The notes under the pieces were generated by a model that was given only the letters and a program-made list of their open reading frames with translations, did not search any database and had not been told where the DNA came from. The position numbers and the translations under genes were made by a program. From Oreocharis arfaki (Eukaryota > Chordata > Aves > Passeriformes > Paramythiidae), in contig VZRR01011731.1 in assembly GCA_013398015.1 (NCBI GenBank), positions 1 through 64,000 on the forward strand: a DNA stretch of 64,000 nt. Direction: 5' to 3'. Shown here one piece after another: positions 23,910-37,109 of the stretch (within the stretch, counting starts at the first letter, position 1; every line of letters starts with the position of its first letter).

Positions 23910-24001
23910 ATTTGATGGACCATTTGAACCAGCAGAAGCGCTAGTGTGGGCTTCAGAAAACTCCTGTGAATACTCTTGTTTGTCAATGCAAGATCACACA
24001 G
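23910..24001 (+). other. Candidate 92-nt coding exon (unproven)
   Basis: A textbook-like 3' splice site (TCTATTCTCTGCTTTGTAG) precedes, and ACAG|GTAATG follows. One base, then 30 open codons, then one base: the peptide runs from FDGPFEPAEALVW through residues rich in Ser and Cys to SMQDHT, with a balanced composition unlike the AT-biased chance ORFs around it. The other two frames contain stops. It starts and ends in different phases, so a real exon would need neighbours of matching phase, which I did not find. I do not recognise a protein family. A pseudoexon is the main alternative. Confidence 0.27.
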
Positions 24002-26608
24002 GTAATGATGTCAGTTTAAACCCTCATGAATTCCTTAGAGAAACAGAAGAGAAATAAAAAATATGAAAAAGAAATTAGTCTTATATAGTGTCTCAATATA
24101 ATGTGTTTAATTTGTATAATAACTGCATTTAAAATAGAGGTAGCTACAATTTTCTCACTCCATTCAGGAGAACTAAAGCATAGAAATGCTAAATGATGTG
24201 CCCAGTATTACCTTGTTTATGAAAAGTGGCTGGAAAGGAAACACAGTCATCTCATTGCAGCCTTTGGTATATGCCCCTAGCCAAATATGTTACAGTATTT
24301 CCAAAAAACAGAGTGCAAAAGCATTAATAGAAATAAGTTTCACTTTAAATAATTAAAAATAGGTTCAATTTGATTGTTTGACAGCTATAATTCACTTAGA
24401 AATGTATTTTTTCATTACCTGTGGCTGAAAGAGGGTGAGAGACAAAAGTGAAATGACCTGTGTGTGCTCGTGAAGCAGAGTTTACAGCGACAGAGGCAAT
24501 TGTCACTTGATGGTGCTGTGGTTCCATGGCTGTCTTTTTCCAGCTTTTCCATATTACCACATCTGAGATGCAGAGCGTAAATCTTCTCCAGCAAACACAG
24601 ATCTCAAAAGTTCAAATAAAGACCATGATATCAAAAGTGCCTCTAGCATGGAGCCAACCGACAGCAAGGCACCCAGGCCTGAGGGAAAGACGCGCTTGTC
24701 TGTCACTGTGTGGTGGGTGCTTGATGGACTGCTTACAGAGTGGGTGCAGTTAGGTTCCAAGTGCTAAATGTAAAGCAGAAATACAAGAAGATGGTAAAAC
24801 AAGTTGCCTGAAACCAGGATCAGAAAGTTTAGAGTGCCACCAACATTGCATATTCCTGTGTTTTGACATTGACTTTGGACACAAGTGATAAAGCTGGAGT
24901 TGAGATGTAACAGTGAATGAACAAGCTCACTTTTTAGAATGCACATAGCTCTCAGACATTTACACCTACCGAGAGAACATTAGCATAATTTGAATAACTG
25001 TTTTAGAGGGGTTTTGGAAAAAAAATGGAAGTTTCCAGGGAGGATAGTTACCTGAAAGTATGTTTAGATATTAATACACAGAATTTCATTAATTCCTCTC
25101 CCAAAACAAAGCCCCAAACCCATAATCTTTTACCAAATTCAATTTTCTGTTTCTTTGGTTATTTTTATTTGGGGATTGAAAAGAGGAGGCAGCTGGGCAA
25201 AATAAATATAGAATGCCTAATTAGTAATGTTGCCCATCACTTCCATTTTAAAACCTTGATTTCGTTTGTTTATAAGTTTGCCAAACTTCAGCCATCTGGA
25301 CTGAAATTTCCCAGCCTGTAAGCTGACTAAAAGAAAAAAAAACAATGAATAAAGCTATCCAGGCATTTTTAGGGATTGGAATATAGGAAAATACTTTTTT
25401 TCACCATTGTAAAAGAAAAAAAAGCAATAATTTTCTCTGATAATTCTGGTTCTTTTTCTCCTGTGGTAAAAGGTCTTGAAAAGCAGTGGAGAAAGGGCCA
25501 TGTAGGATATATGACTTTTTTTTCTATGTCCCAAAAAATCTGCAAAAGTAGGTCAAATTTAAAGACTTTTATTTTTAAAAAATATTTCAGTACACACATG
25601 CACTTGGAAGACTTGTTTACTTTAAAAATCTTGAATATTCAAAGATTTCAGTCCTGCTGGTCATGCTTCAATCTGGCAACAGAGAGTCCTTGGATCTACA
25701 GCTGAGTTCCTGTGGGCCCTACAAAGTGCCTGTGCTGATTGTGCAGACCACATTTTGGACATCCTATTTTTACCTGGTTTCTTGTGTGAGTTTTTGTTTT
25801 TTTTTTTCTCCAAAAAATTATAAATAGAATGGAAAAAAAAATTGAGTAGAAACTTAGACAAAAAAAATCTCAAAAACTAGGCTTGGAATGACTAAACTAA
25901 AAACAGAGGAAGGAAGAGGCTGGATAGAAGGTTTGAGAAGAAAGGAGGTGTGGGGCTAAAGTTTTTATGAAATGCTGCAAGGAGCTATGAATACCAGCAT
26001 GTAGTTCTCATCAGAACCTGAAATATTACGTGAAGTTTTTCTTTCCCATCATGTATTTGCTCTCAGCATGTGTTCATGAAATGCTAAAGCCAAGTGTTCT
26101 TGCTTTAATCCTAGTCTGCACAGATAAGCACAACATAAACCTGTTATTCCAGTGATTCAAGTGCTAAAGATGTGTTTAGTGAACCTTACATTACAAAAGA
26201 TTTGATATCAAGTGTGTGGTTTTATGTCTGATTCAACCAAGGAAATTTTAAAACATGAACCACCTAATTCTTGGTGTTGCAGACAAGTGTTGAAAAGAGT
26301 TCAGTGTTGCCTGGGTAATTAATGACGATATTAAAATGTCCACACACAGGAGGAGGTTTACACTAACGTGCCTAATCCGGACCTTCCATGAAGCTTTTTT
26401 GAGCACTTAACTTTGCACCTCTAAAAACATAGTTTTAATGAGTAGTTTTAGGTAACTTGGCGGTATATGCAATACCAAGAGTGCTAAATTCTTTTGAGAA
26501 GAATATTGAAGATTAAGCTTATCAGAGACATGCAGTTTTCTCTATGTTTCCCATGGAACACAGAGATATTAGTTCTGATACTTTTCAAGTATACTCATCT
26601 TTCACAGA

Positions 26609-26627
26609 CACGCACACACACACACAG
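26609..26627. repeat. (CA)n microsatellite
   Basis: An interrupted AC dinucleotide run. Confidence 0.9.
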
Positions 26628-27393
26628 AATATCCTGTTTTGATGAGATATTGAATAGCGTGGTAGCTTTGAACTAGGCTTTACACCTCAGGACTTTCTCC
26701 ATGGGCTTTAAAGAATTGTCTAAAAGGTTTTTCTTAATAGGTAGAGAGAGTCTGAGGATGTGTACAATGAACTAGGTCTTGTTCAATTTTTGCTGTGATA
26801 ATCTGTGAAGTTGTGCAGCATATTTTATTTAAGTACTTATTGGTATAAATTCATGTGTCTAAAAATGTCTTTGACTTCAACATATAGTAAGTATTTGTTT
26901 AGATAGTGGTAAAATGGTGTCTTGACTATCTTACAGCCTCCCTGCTATGAAAGAGGGATGGGATTTTCCAGTGTATCCCTTCCTGGTTTTTGCCAGATTG
27001 TTTAGACTGTAGAAATATTTCACTTCCTTGATGTACAACATTATCAGCTACTTGAAGCTTTTCATACTTGCATAGTGTAAGAACACACATTTTATGCCTT
27101 AAGCATACGTTGAATATCTTACACAGGAGATTAAGCATTCAGCATTTCACATAAAAATAACTGTCCTGTGATTTCTGGCAAGGTTTTAGAAAAAATCAAA
27201 ATAATGTTGAAGGATCAACTGCAAAGAACAGATATGTTTAGAGCACTTGGTGTGAGAAATGTAAAGCTGATAGCAAATGCTTCTAAGGGTGATCAAACAG
27301 CAGACTCGTGAGGACAAGAATAGGACCACAGTTATGGTGAATATAATGAATAAAAACGCATAAAATGTCCTTGATGTATAATGAAGAGTATAA

Positions 27394-27408
27394 ACACACA
27401 CACACACA
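27394..27408. repeat. (AC)n microsatellite
   Basis: A short AC dinucleotide run. Confidence 0.85.
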
Positions 27409-29693
27409 AAAGTAAGGAAAAAAAAGGAAGAAAAATGCTTACAGTGTGAGTTTGCAAGAAGTAGCATACCAAAATTAGGGATATAAAAAACCTGCTGGAA
27501 GCTGGCAGTTCAGAAGGGAAGAGATATTAACCTCAGGGCAATTTCCATCTGTTACTCCTAACAAATCTGAACTAGCTGAAGTCAGGTAATGTAATGTAAG
27601 TATATGTATAATAGATAAAATTATAATTTTAACTCCTTTACACCTGTACGAAGTATTATTAAAGTAGGTTTTATTTTACCCAGGAGGAAGAAAAAGTCTT
27701 TACACTTTTGTTCTTTCTTTTATCTTTCATACCAACAGTTTTGTATTTCAAATACGTCTAGTCATTAAGAAATTGATGCTCTAGTGAACTTAAATTACTG
27801 TTGCAATGAATGCTAATTAAAAATCAGTGTAAAACAATTAGACATCTTTCTATTCTGATCTTGGGCGTAGCTCCTAGTTGTTGCTATAACACAGATTAGT
27901 GTAATGACATATCTTTAAGTGAAAAAAAGTTACGTCTAGATTCAAGCAGAGTTAAGTTTTTAAAAAAATTGACATCAGATTTGTTTTATTCTTTACTTAA
28001 CAGGAATAGAGATGAGTGTCTCTCAGAAAATGTGTAGCAACAATCCTATATTGTTGTGCCAATGTGTAAAGGTCATGGTGCATCTGTGCTAAGAGTGAGA
28101 GACTGTATCCAGATTTCCAAGCTTAGCTCCTCCATTCCCATACACCCAGTACTCTGCATTAAAGAGTGGGAGTACAATTTATTTTTAACCTTTTTTTTTA
28201 CATTGCCAAAGCCAAAAATAGCAGTTTCAGTTCTGTATTTATGGCTTGGAAGTGAGTACAAAGCAGCTCAGCAAACAGAGTATTTTCAACTGACTAAAAA
28301 GTGATATTTAATATAATAATAATTCAAAATATTTTATTTGTCAGAATCATTTATTTATACAGATTAGTGTATATTTGTATAGCCTTTGTTACAAAACTCA
28401 TGAGAATTGCCTAATGAATCTAAATTGTAAACATTTTTCTTTCCACTAGGAAGGGATGCAGGTGAATATGTGCTGTCAGAAGAACTAACCAACCCATTTG
28501 TCATTTTGGTGTATCTGCTTTGGAGGCCTCTGTAATTGAGAGCAGAAGAGAGAAATGACACCTGGACATGCTCAGCACAAGGTGTTGATGGCCACCTCAT
28601 GCAGCATTTGCTCTGTGCTTTATAGCACCAAGCTCAGAATAATCTTCTAAAGGCATAAGTGCACACATTCACACACTGAGGACAACATAAAAACACTTAA
28701 GCAGTCAGATGTTTATTGTTCATCACCCCACAAAAGACAGAGATAAGTGACTGTTTCACCTAATGCTGTATTTAGAGGCAGCTTGACAGAAGTTACAGCA
28801 AAGTGTGACTGTGGTACCCTGAGTAATCCTTGTTATCCGACTGCTAGATCTGGCAGGGCTAAAATTATCAAATAGCAGCAAACTGTCAGCATAACTTGTA
28901 TAATTCTCTGCATCTACAGAGATCTGACACATATTAGTTGATGATTTATGCTTACCTACCACAACCAGCCATAGCACAAGTTTCATTGGACTGCAAGGCT
29001 ATGCTCTTCCCTGTGCATCCCATAATAAGCCCTAACCCACTTTAGTCAGCAGCCACCTAGCTACACAGGAACCATATCTGTATATTAAAGATCTGCACAG
29101 ATCCTGCACAGCTTAGAAAATGGCAAATGGATTCTAGGAGTCAGACTTAATATAATAGAAGGGATGTAGTCCAGTCCTGGCTTGTATATTTTATCACATG
29201 GAACAATTATTTCCTTCTGGGAATCCCTGCAAATTTATCACTTTTACCACACAGTCCTGACACAGTCCCCCCTGTAATGAGAAGGTCCCATCATCCTTCC
29301 TCATACACAAATTAAATCCAAATCCTAGAATTCACTTAAAATTTCTATGCATTTTGTGCAGCATCATAAGAACATGAACCTGTATTAAAAAAAGCAACAA
29401 ATTTCAGAAAAGAAGATTAAGGAAAAAGTTATGATTAAAGACAGTAAGACAGACATTAATCAAAATAGATATCATGTTTTTATTAAGGGAGTCAAAGTAG
29501 TGATATTTGCAGCCTTCTACTCATCCTGCTATGTTCTGCCTTCCGGCAATACTTCAGTGAATATATACCAAATAACACTTTCTTCGTGTACCATGTTGTT
29601 TTAATTCTCTTTCTATTAAAATGATTTCCATTACAAAGTGGATATCATCCTTATGTCGACTCTACTGACATATAACATGATATAAAAAGATTA

Positions 29694-29733
29694 TAATGTA
29701 ATATATAATCACATCAGATTATATATTACATTA
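29694..29733. repeat. Perfect 17-bp inverted repeat with 6-bp loop
   Basis: Left arm TAATGTAATATATAATC (29694-29710), spacer ACATCA, right arm GATTATATATTACATTA (29717-29733). The arms are perfectly complementary. The stem is AT-only apart from two G/C pairs. It could form a cruciform or weak hairpin; no role is known. Confidence 0.9.
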
Positions 29734-30239
29734 ATCAGAGAGGTGGTATCAGAGGTTTTGTATTCAGAATAGTTTATTAATTAATGCTGTGTCAGCATGC
29801 TCCGTAGAGTGAAATAGAGGTGCAATAAATAGCAAAACTGGTGGCCTATATTCACAGCTCATGCTAGATTCACTCCAAAGGCTTGTCATTCATCTTGTTA
29901 TCAATGGTCATTTGAGTTGCAGTACTGGAAATACCCAGATGTAATGTGAAATATTGTTTTCTCATTTCAAAACTCACTGTAGAAAGAGATGTAATTTCTT
30001 TATGTCAAGCTAGTGGACCAGGAAAGGTGGGAGAAAACTTTGATCTCAAAATATTAACTTGGAAGTATCAAGTAATGTGTGATTTTATGACAGCATTTCT
30101 TAAGGAAAATAGATAAAACATATTGGTGGTGATTATATATGCACAAAAATTAGTTAGTCAGCCAGACCACCTAGTAATAGTTGCTTTTCTGCTTTGTTGT
30201 ACAAGTCTTTCCTAAACCACAAAAGGTTGACTCGTTTTA

Positions 30240-30910
30240 ATCATAGAAACATAGAAGAGTTTGAGTTAGAAGGGTCCTTAAAAGGTCACACAGTCCGATC
30301 CCCCCTGTAATGAGAAGGGACACGTTCAGCTAGATCAGGTCATTCAGCCCCCCCGTTCAACCGCCCATTCAATCTGACTTTGAATGTTGCCCGGGATGCG
30401 GCAACCTATTCCAGTGTTTTACCACCTTCATCATAAAAAAATTGCTTCCCTACATCTAGTCTGGATATACAGCCTTTCAGTTTAAAACCATTACTCCTTG
30501 ACCTGTCACAACAGACCCTGCTAAAAATCTGTCCCCATCTTCCAATAGCTTCCTTTAGGTATTGGAAGGCTCCAATAAGGTCTCTCTGGTGTTTTCTGTT
30601 TTCCATGCTGAACAGTTCACATCAAATATCAAGGAGGGTGGCTTGGTAACTACATCAGCTAATTCCCTCAAGACTCCGGGGTAGATCTTATTGGGTCCCA
30701 TAGACTTACATATGTTCAGGTTCCTCAGGTGGTCGTGAACTCAATCTTCTTTTGTATAGGGAGTTACTCTGCTCCCTACCCTGTCTTGCAGTTCAACAAC
30801 TTGAGAAATGTGAAAGAAATGCTGTCACTGAAGACTTCAGCAAAACTTGAGTACCTCAGCCTTCTCCTCGTCCATCATTCCCAGTTTGCTAGTGGTGCTA
30901 ATTGGTCAGA
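30240..30910 (-). mobile_element. CR1 LINE, minus strand, with large internal deletion
   Basis: The plus-strand left edge, ATCATAGAAACATAGAAGAG, is the inverted CR1 3' tip. On the minus strand, 30606-30240 encodes the ORF2 C-terminus (MENRKHQRDLIGAFQYLKE, then the segment ending near 30406) and the 3' UTR. Upstream of that, 30910-30620 on the minus strand encodes a different part of ORF2, the linker between endonuclease and reverse transcriptase (landmarks MDEEKAEVLK, LRNLNICKSMGP and LRELADVVTKPPSLIFD). The two parts meet at about 30619, and the whole palm/thumb region between them, probably more than 1 kb, is missing. The right edge is uncertain (30910-30960). A nonfunctional copy. Confidence 0.85.
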
Positions 30911-33900
30911 GTGCTGCAGGGTAAGAGATACTTTCTTTGAACCAGCCCCTTCCCACTGAGTCCCAACCCAAATGAGAAAAATCAAATCTTATATATTCTT
31001 ATTAGCAAAATGTCAAACATCATCCTCTTACTACAGTGCCAAAGTATGTCAATATTGCAACAGATTAATACTCTCAGGCTTCCATTCTGTTCTCCCTTCA
31101 TAAAACTGGCTTTATTTTCAATGGAATATACATTTATTTCTGTTTGACTGTTTTCTCTCGCTATAGCAAAAGGGAATTGTATTAAACATTTCCTTTAAAG
31201 TATTCTATTTCAAAATATAGCTTCTGTATTGTATTTGATAACAAACCAGGATGAAAAAAAACAAAAACCAAAAAAAAAACCCAACAAACCATTAACCAGC
31301 CAAATAAAACAGATATTGGAAGCTGCTGTGAAATTGTATCTAATGCAACAACTCTCCATGCGTGATAGTCACAGAACTATTAGACTGGCAGATTTTCTCT
31401 TTTGTCTGCTTAAAAAGCTGTGAGCACAGCAAGCAGTCTCAGTGTTTGCTCTGAGGCATGAATCACTGTGAAAACAACATCTTACTCTGACAAACCGGTT
31501 TAGCCACAGAGTTCCTTCGGTGCCTTGCATACCTTTTGTTTAATTGCATTCTAGTTTCTCTTTAGATAAAAGATTTTCAGCTAATGAGATAAGAGATATT
31601 TGTTATTGATCTAGTGCATTGTTGTAACTAAGTTATTCCTGGAGAAAGGAGGGAGAAAAGCTAGAGATATATAGGACTCCACAATAATAAAATACCCTTG
31701 TGAAGTTTAATCTGTTATTTATTGCATGCATAGGTAATGTGTGTGTATATATATATATATATATATGTACTGTGTATAAATATAAAATGAGCTATAGATG
31801 GAGAACTATTTATCTAATTCTTTATAGCAGATATTACTTTGAAAGTGTGGTCTGTGGAGGAATATGTATGTTATATTCTGTGCCTTCCACAGTATAAGTT
31901 GCATGGTGTTATCCTGTCAACTTTTGCTCATGTAACATTAGAAAAATAATTCTGATGGATCTGGACGGAACATCTAATTTCAAATTGCAAATTCTTCTGT
32001 GGGGTTTTCTTTTTCCTGATTTTTATACAATCATTGGTAAAATTAATTTTAGAAGATTGCTTATTACTGTATAAAAAATTCTTAGAGAAAAAACTTTGTG
32101 TGCTCAGCCAACCTGGATGATACAAAGATACTGTGCAACATGCAGTTTACTTTTAGAAAACTGTAAATGACTGTGAATGGATAATATGAAGCTGCTTCCA
32201 GGTTGGTTTCTTTGCATGTTGTCATGTATACTGCCTTCTGCAATGCTGCACATATCCTCAGGTGTCTGCAACAGTTATAATCCAGGATACAAAATGAGAG
32301 TTACAGACATATTACACTGGATAGACAATAGATCAGCTGTATCTGTGTTCCTTTTTTAAGCCTAAATATGATGGGCTTCAAATTTGGAGTTTAACACCCC
32401 CTTCCCCATGATAACAATTAAATCTCCAGCTGATCATTTTCTGAAGTGACATACATGCCCCATTTTCCCTCTGTTTAGAGTCATATATTACTGTTTGTAT
32501 TTGAGACAAAGCAGACAAGAACCCAGTTCTTTCTGATTTAAGAGGCTTCAGTTTCTAAATACCTAGGAATGAAAGAAATCCAAGTAATTGTCTACTTTGA
32601 TTCAGTTACGGGAGATGTTACACTTTCAGTTATCATAACAGTTGATCACTGGAATAGGTCTGCCTATGCTGAAGAAAAAGTTTTTCTTGACAAAATAGTT
32701 TAATGATTGAAACTTTTTCCTTCTTAAACAAAAATGAAATTTATGAGTCTCTAAAAAATAATTATTTTCTACTCTTCTTAATTCTTGCTTTGCTAGACAG
32801 AGATTTATCTTATATCATCCAATTATTGTTGCCATTCTGGAGGACTGATTGTCTGATTTTCTCTGGACGCCTCAATTGTTGTCCCTTGACTTATCTTGGG
32901 TGTGACACAGCTTTCTCCTAATAGTCCTCATGATTAATACATTTGCTGATAAAAAATGCTGTAAATGTCCCAAAAAAGATCTGCTCTCCATCCAGTTCAG
33001 CACTGTTTCTGCAGAAAAGCTGTTTGTATTAACCAAAACTAAAGTGAATCATAGATGGTGGATTTGAGGTTGAAGACCTCTTTGCAGTTCCCAGTAAATA
33101 TCGGGTTAGGATTTCAGACATAAGATTTTGTCTGTTTTCAATATTTCTTCTGTTGTAGCTGATTTATAAAGTGAACACACAAGAAAAATTGTCCAAATAA
33201 AGGTTTTAGTTGTATTTTTAATTTGATAGGTTTGTAAGTAAGATGAAACTACACATCCTGTTTTGGCTCCAACAGAAGTTTATCAGCTCCAGGCCATCAC
33301 TTGTTTGATGGTCCCTGATGGCGAATGGTTGAGAATGACCATTGTTTCAGATTTGCCAGCCAATGTAATAATTTGATGGCTCCCTAGTCCACTTCAGGGA
33401 AAATAAGCCAAGTTAGTTTAAACATTCGATTGAAAGTTTATGAAGCAGATCAACTAGCAGACTGGCAAGACATGGCAGTTGGTGAGAAATGGCACGATGA
33501 TGGAAACTCAGACTGATACTTCTTTAGGGGTACACCAGAACATGAGGAAGTCATGTGTTTATGAGGTTAGGTGTACCAAGATTTTTTGTTATCTTCCTTG
33601 ACGGAAGATTTTTATTTGGAATCTATGTAAAAGGAGACCTCTGGGCTCTCCTTCCCTCTAGCTGCTGATTTCTATGCTTGCATAACAGGGTTTGAAATGG
33701 TGAATTACAGGACTCCATATTCACCCACTACTCTTTTCAAGAGGGAAGGAAATTTCTTGTTTTCCAGGTCCGTGAGGGAACAGTAGCACTGCCATTTTTT
33801 TCAGTAATTTTTATATGCCTGGCAAAATGGGGCAAATATTATGTAATATTCAGCAGCAGGACCCAAATCTTTTTTCAGCTGGGTAACCATACACATTTAA

Positions 33901-34412
33901 TCACAATTCTCTCTTTTAGTTGCTCAGCTGGTAGCAGAATAGTGATTTACATTTATCTCACCACTGATCAATCCCATTTACCTGGTTAACACCCCTGTCA
34001 CAGAACAATGGAGGTATTCTCTAAAATATTGTTCCTGGCTCAATATGATCGATTAAATATAAATGTCTATTACTTTTCCGTGTTTCAATGGGTCTGGCTA
34101 GCTGCTAGCTCTTGAGCTGCCTTAAATTTTATACTGTGCCATCCCATGCTTTTTTGTTTCCTTTTACCTGGAAGTGAAAAATTTGGAAATCACATGAAGA
34201 AAATAATTTTATTATTTTATTACTATCAATTGCTGTTATATGGCCTATGCTAATAATGGCACCATTTTGTGTTCTGGGGATTTATGATGGTGTTATTAAA
34301 ATATATTTTGATTTTAAACCAATAGAGGTTTGACAGAGGTTTCCTGTTCTTCTTCTTGTCTGTCAGAAATAAGTCAACCTGAGCAGCAGCCACTTTGCCT
34401 CCCGTTCTTCTG
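30911..34412. other. No recognisable gene; AT-rich, simple repeats
   Basis: There is an A/C-rich run at 31251-31290 and a TG/TA microsatellite at 31741-31766. No domain-bearing ORF or transposon was recognised. Confidence 0.5.
31741..31766. repeat. (GT)n(AT)n microsatellite
   Basis: GTGTG followed by an uninterrupted TA run. Confidence 0.92.
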
Positions 34413-34486
34413 TAGGCTAGTTGAGAGTTACATATATGTAGGCTTGCATAGGCTTGTTGAGAGTTACATATATATATAGGCTTGCA
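34413..34486. repeat. 36/38-bp tandem duplication
   Basis: Both units begin TAGGCT and contain GTTGAGAGTTACATATAT, then TAGGCTTGCA. Unit 1 is 34413-34448 and unit 2 is 34449-34486. They differ mainly by one base near the start and by expansion of the internal TA run, which suggests a recent duplication. Confidence 0.88.
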
Positions 34487-37109
34487 TTCTGGAAAAATCA
34501 ATGCAAAATGATTCATCTGTTTCTAGGGGGTGCTATGAAATTTAAATGACAATGTGTTAGCTACTGTTCTTAAGGCACCGTTCAGTGCCAGAAACATTTA
34601 TTTAAATGACTGTATGGCTACATCATGTTTTAAGAATCCTTGGGCTATTGCTCTAACCTCTAGTCCATGTGAGAGTGAGCTGATCTCAGTCTGCAGTTCT
34701 GGGGTTAGCATTTTAAAGTCAGAAGAAGCCATGGTATTACCACCATCATGCCTGGCTGCCAGTATGGAAAACAGCACATGGGGTGAAGTGCCACCCCTTC
34801 ACATCTCAGTGCACATGGACAGACAGGAAGATAGAACGAACAGTGCAGAGGCCAATCATCAGATTTCAAAGGAATTTTCATCTGAAGAGGTACATGTTTA
34901 TGGAGAGGTGTCTTCAGAGTAGTGGATCACATCTGGGTTTTCAGATCTTGATTTAGCATGTAAGAATGGTAAAGTTTGCCTAAGTTTTAGGTTTTTATGT
35001 CCCTGCAACCTCACAGCAAAAGTCCACATCTTCTTTGTTTAAGTGCTTCTTATCCATGTAATAGTATCAAGTCTTCAGGCAGGTGAACCTTCATCAACGA
35101 AAGCACCCAGGGTTATTTTCAATGTTGTTTGAATGGTTTCTTCTGAAAATAGCTGCACTCAGACAGCTAATGTGATCCAGAGTCCAGAGGGTTGTTGTCT
35201 GTTCTCATCCACACTGCTTCTGTAGAAGCACAGGGATCTCACAGTTGTGAGAAGATCACTGCCAGGCAGTGCTTTGAGCAAAGTAAGGTTAGAGGATACT
35301 TCGCTGGCTTTTATATTCAGTCGCCCAGAATTCACATGTAGGACCCTGAAATCCAGTTCTATTCACTGCCAAAGTGGGAAACCAATTACTGAGCCAAAGA
35401 TGAAGGATAAACTCTGGGTCATGTCTCTCCAAACACAGAACCTGGCTGAACTAGTGTCTCTTTGCTTTCCCTGTACTCTGCACACTGCATTAAAAACACA
35501 AAAAGTGTTCCTAATGTTTGCCATTATCACTGTTATTCATCTCACATTTATTGTAAAGAAATTTCAGAACAAAGAAAGACCTCTTGTGTCTTTTTGAGCT
35601 CTGTTTTTGTTAACCTGACCATTTGAATCTGAGACAGGATAGTTGCACTGTAACACTGACAGATCTGCAGAGAGCTGAGTATGTTGCATTGAACAAATGC
35701 TCTCGTTCTTTCACTTTTAATCATTTTGACTCTCCAGTTGGGATTCCTGGTATGGCCATAGCAAATACTGTTTTGTAAAGCTTGTGGTCCATGAAACCTG
35801 GGTTTTGGTGGCTTTCTACAGGAAACACCTATGATGTAATGATGCAGATGAGATACTCCTTAACAGGCAGCTTGAATAATATCTGAGACAATTTTGTCCT
35901 TTTTTGAATGTCTACACTTCCTAGTAACACCACATTATTTTGAAAATCTTTCATGTAGAGAAAGACATGACTTTTAGGCATTTTGATCCTGCTTACAGTA
36001 TTTTGTTCAGGAGACTATTTTGTAGAAACAAGAAATGACAAAAACCTCAACTAGATGCTGCATTTTACAGAAACAGTTTTTATATGGGAGTATGGAAGGT
36101 TATTCCAAAGGCTGACACTTTGTGCCTCTAAAGCCTTCTGCTGCTTTTAGGGTTTTTTTGCCTTTTTACTTGTAGTGAATTTTTTGGTTGGTTTTCTTTG
36201 TTTGGTTTGGTTTGGTTTGGTTTCTTTCCTGTTGGACCACTAAGATTTACTCTGGTATCACTCATTCTAAGCCATTTATTTGCTACTGAAAATGTGAATG
36301 GACAATTTATGGTATTGAAAACACATATTTAAGTCTTCCCTATTCCTGAATGTAGCTAAAACCACATAGATGAGGCTCAATTGCTAAAACATATGTTACC
36401 TTAATTGCCTGAGCAATGCTGGACATATTTGGGACACTGAGAAGGTCTACCAGCTTGGCAGCCCAATAAACTTATGAAATACTAACCAATTAGTATTGTA
36501 CATAAACCCACAAATATGTGCATTTGTTTTTGCTAGCTATAATATAGATAAGAATTTATTCTACCTTAATCATCAGTTTTGTTTTATGTCTAAAATATAT
36601 TGGTCTAGTAATAATGACAAAAAGTGTTGTTTTATCTAATTTATTATCTAATTGTCCTATTTCACAATCCTTTCATTTCAGAAAGTCAGAATAAAGACAC
36701 AAACCAGGACTAACTATGACCAATTTGCTATTTTGGTATGACAGTTCTCTTAAGAATGTTATATTATTTTACAGTACTGAAACAATACAGAAATGAAAAG
36801 TTGAGGGAAATAAGTAATACATGTAACTATTTTGTACTTTTAGAATAATATACATTAGATACTGTGAGATCTCCTGGTTTGGAAGATGCAAGTATTTAAT
36901 TTGTATTCTGCTTAGTGTTTGGCACACTAGGTCAAATGACCTAATCTCAGGTCTGTAAACAATGCTGAGAAACAGATAATTCTACTAGACAACCATAACA
37001 AGGGAAAATTAATGAGACATCTTCACACACAGTAAAAGATACACAATCCAGAAAATGTACAAGCCAGGAAACTTATTCCTCCAGGAAGTTTTGTTTTCAC
37101 ATACTTTTG
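34487..37109. other. No recognisable gene; one pentanucleotide repeat
   Basis: The 122-codon ORF at 34554-34922 (+) and the 116-codon ORF at 35247-35597 (+) have no recognisable domain or splice context. A GTTTG repeat lies at 36197-36223. Nothing else was recognised. Confidence 0.5.
36197..36223. repeat. (GTTTG)n pentanucleotide repeat
   Basis: About five units of TTTGG/GTTTG in a T-rich stretch. Confidence 0.88.

Larger units (their letters stand above)
24002..30239. other. About 6 kb with no recognisable gene; AT-rich, simple repeats
   Basis: This stretch contains the CA microsatellites at 26609-26627 and 27394-27408, a poly-T run near 25796-25808, a 17-bp perfect inverted repeat at 29694-29733, and a 19-bp match (29267-29285) to the CR1 copy lying 1 kb downstream. 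ORFs up to 109 codons (25376-25705 +) are AT-biased and carry no domain. Confidence 0.5.

Noticed and set aside
34554..34922. 122-codon plus-strand ORF
   Set aside because: No recognisable motif, no flanking splice or promoter signals, and composition like neighbouring chance ORFs.
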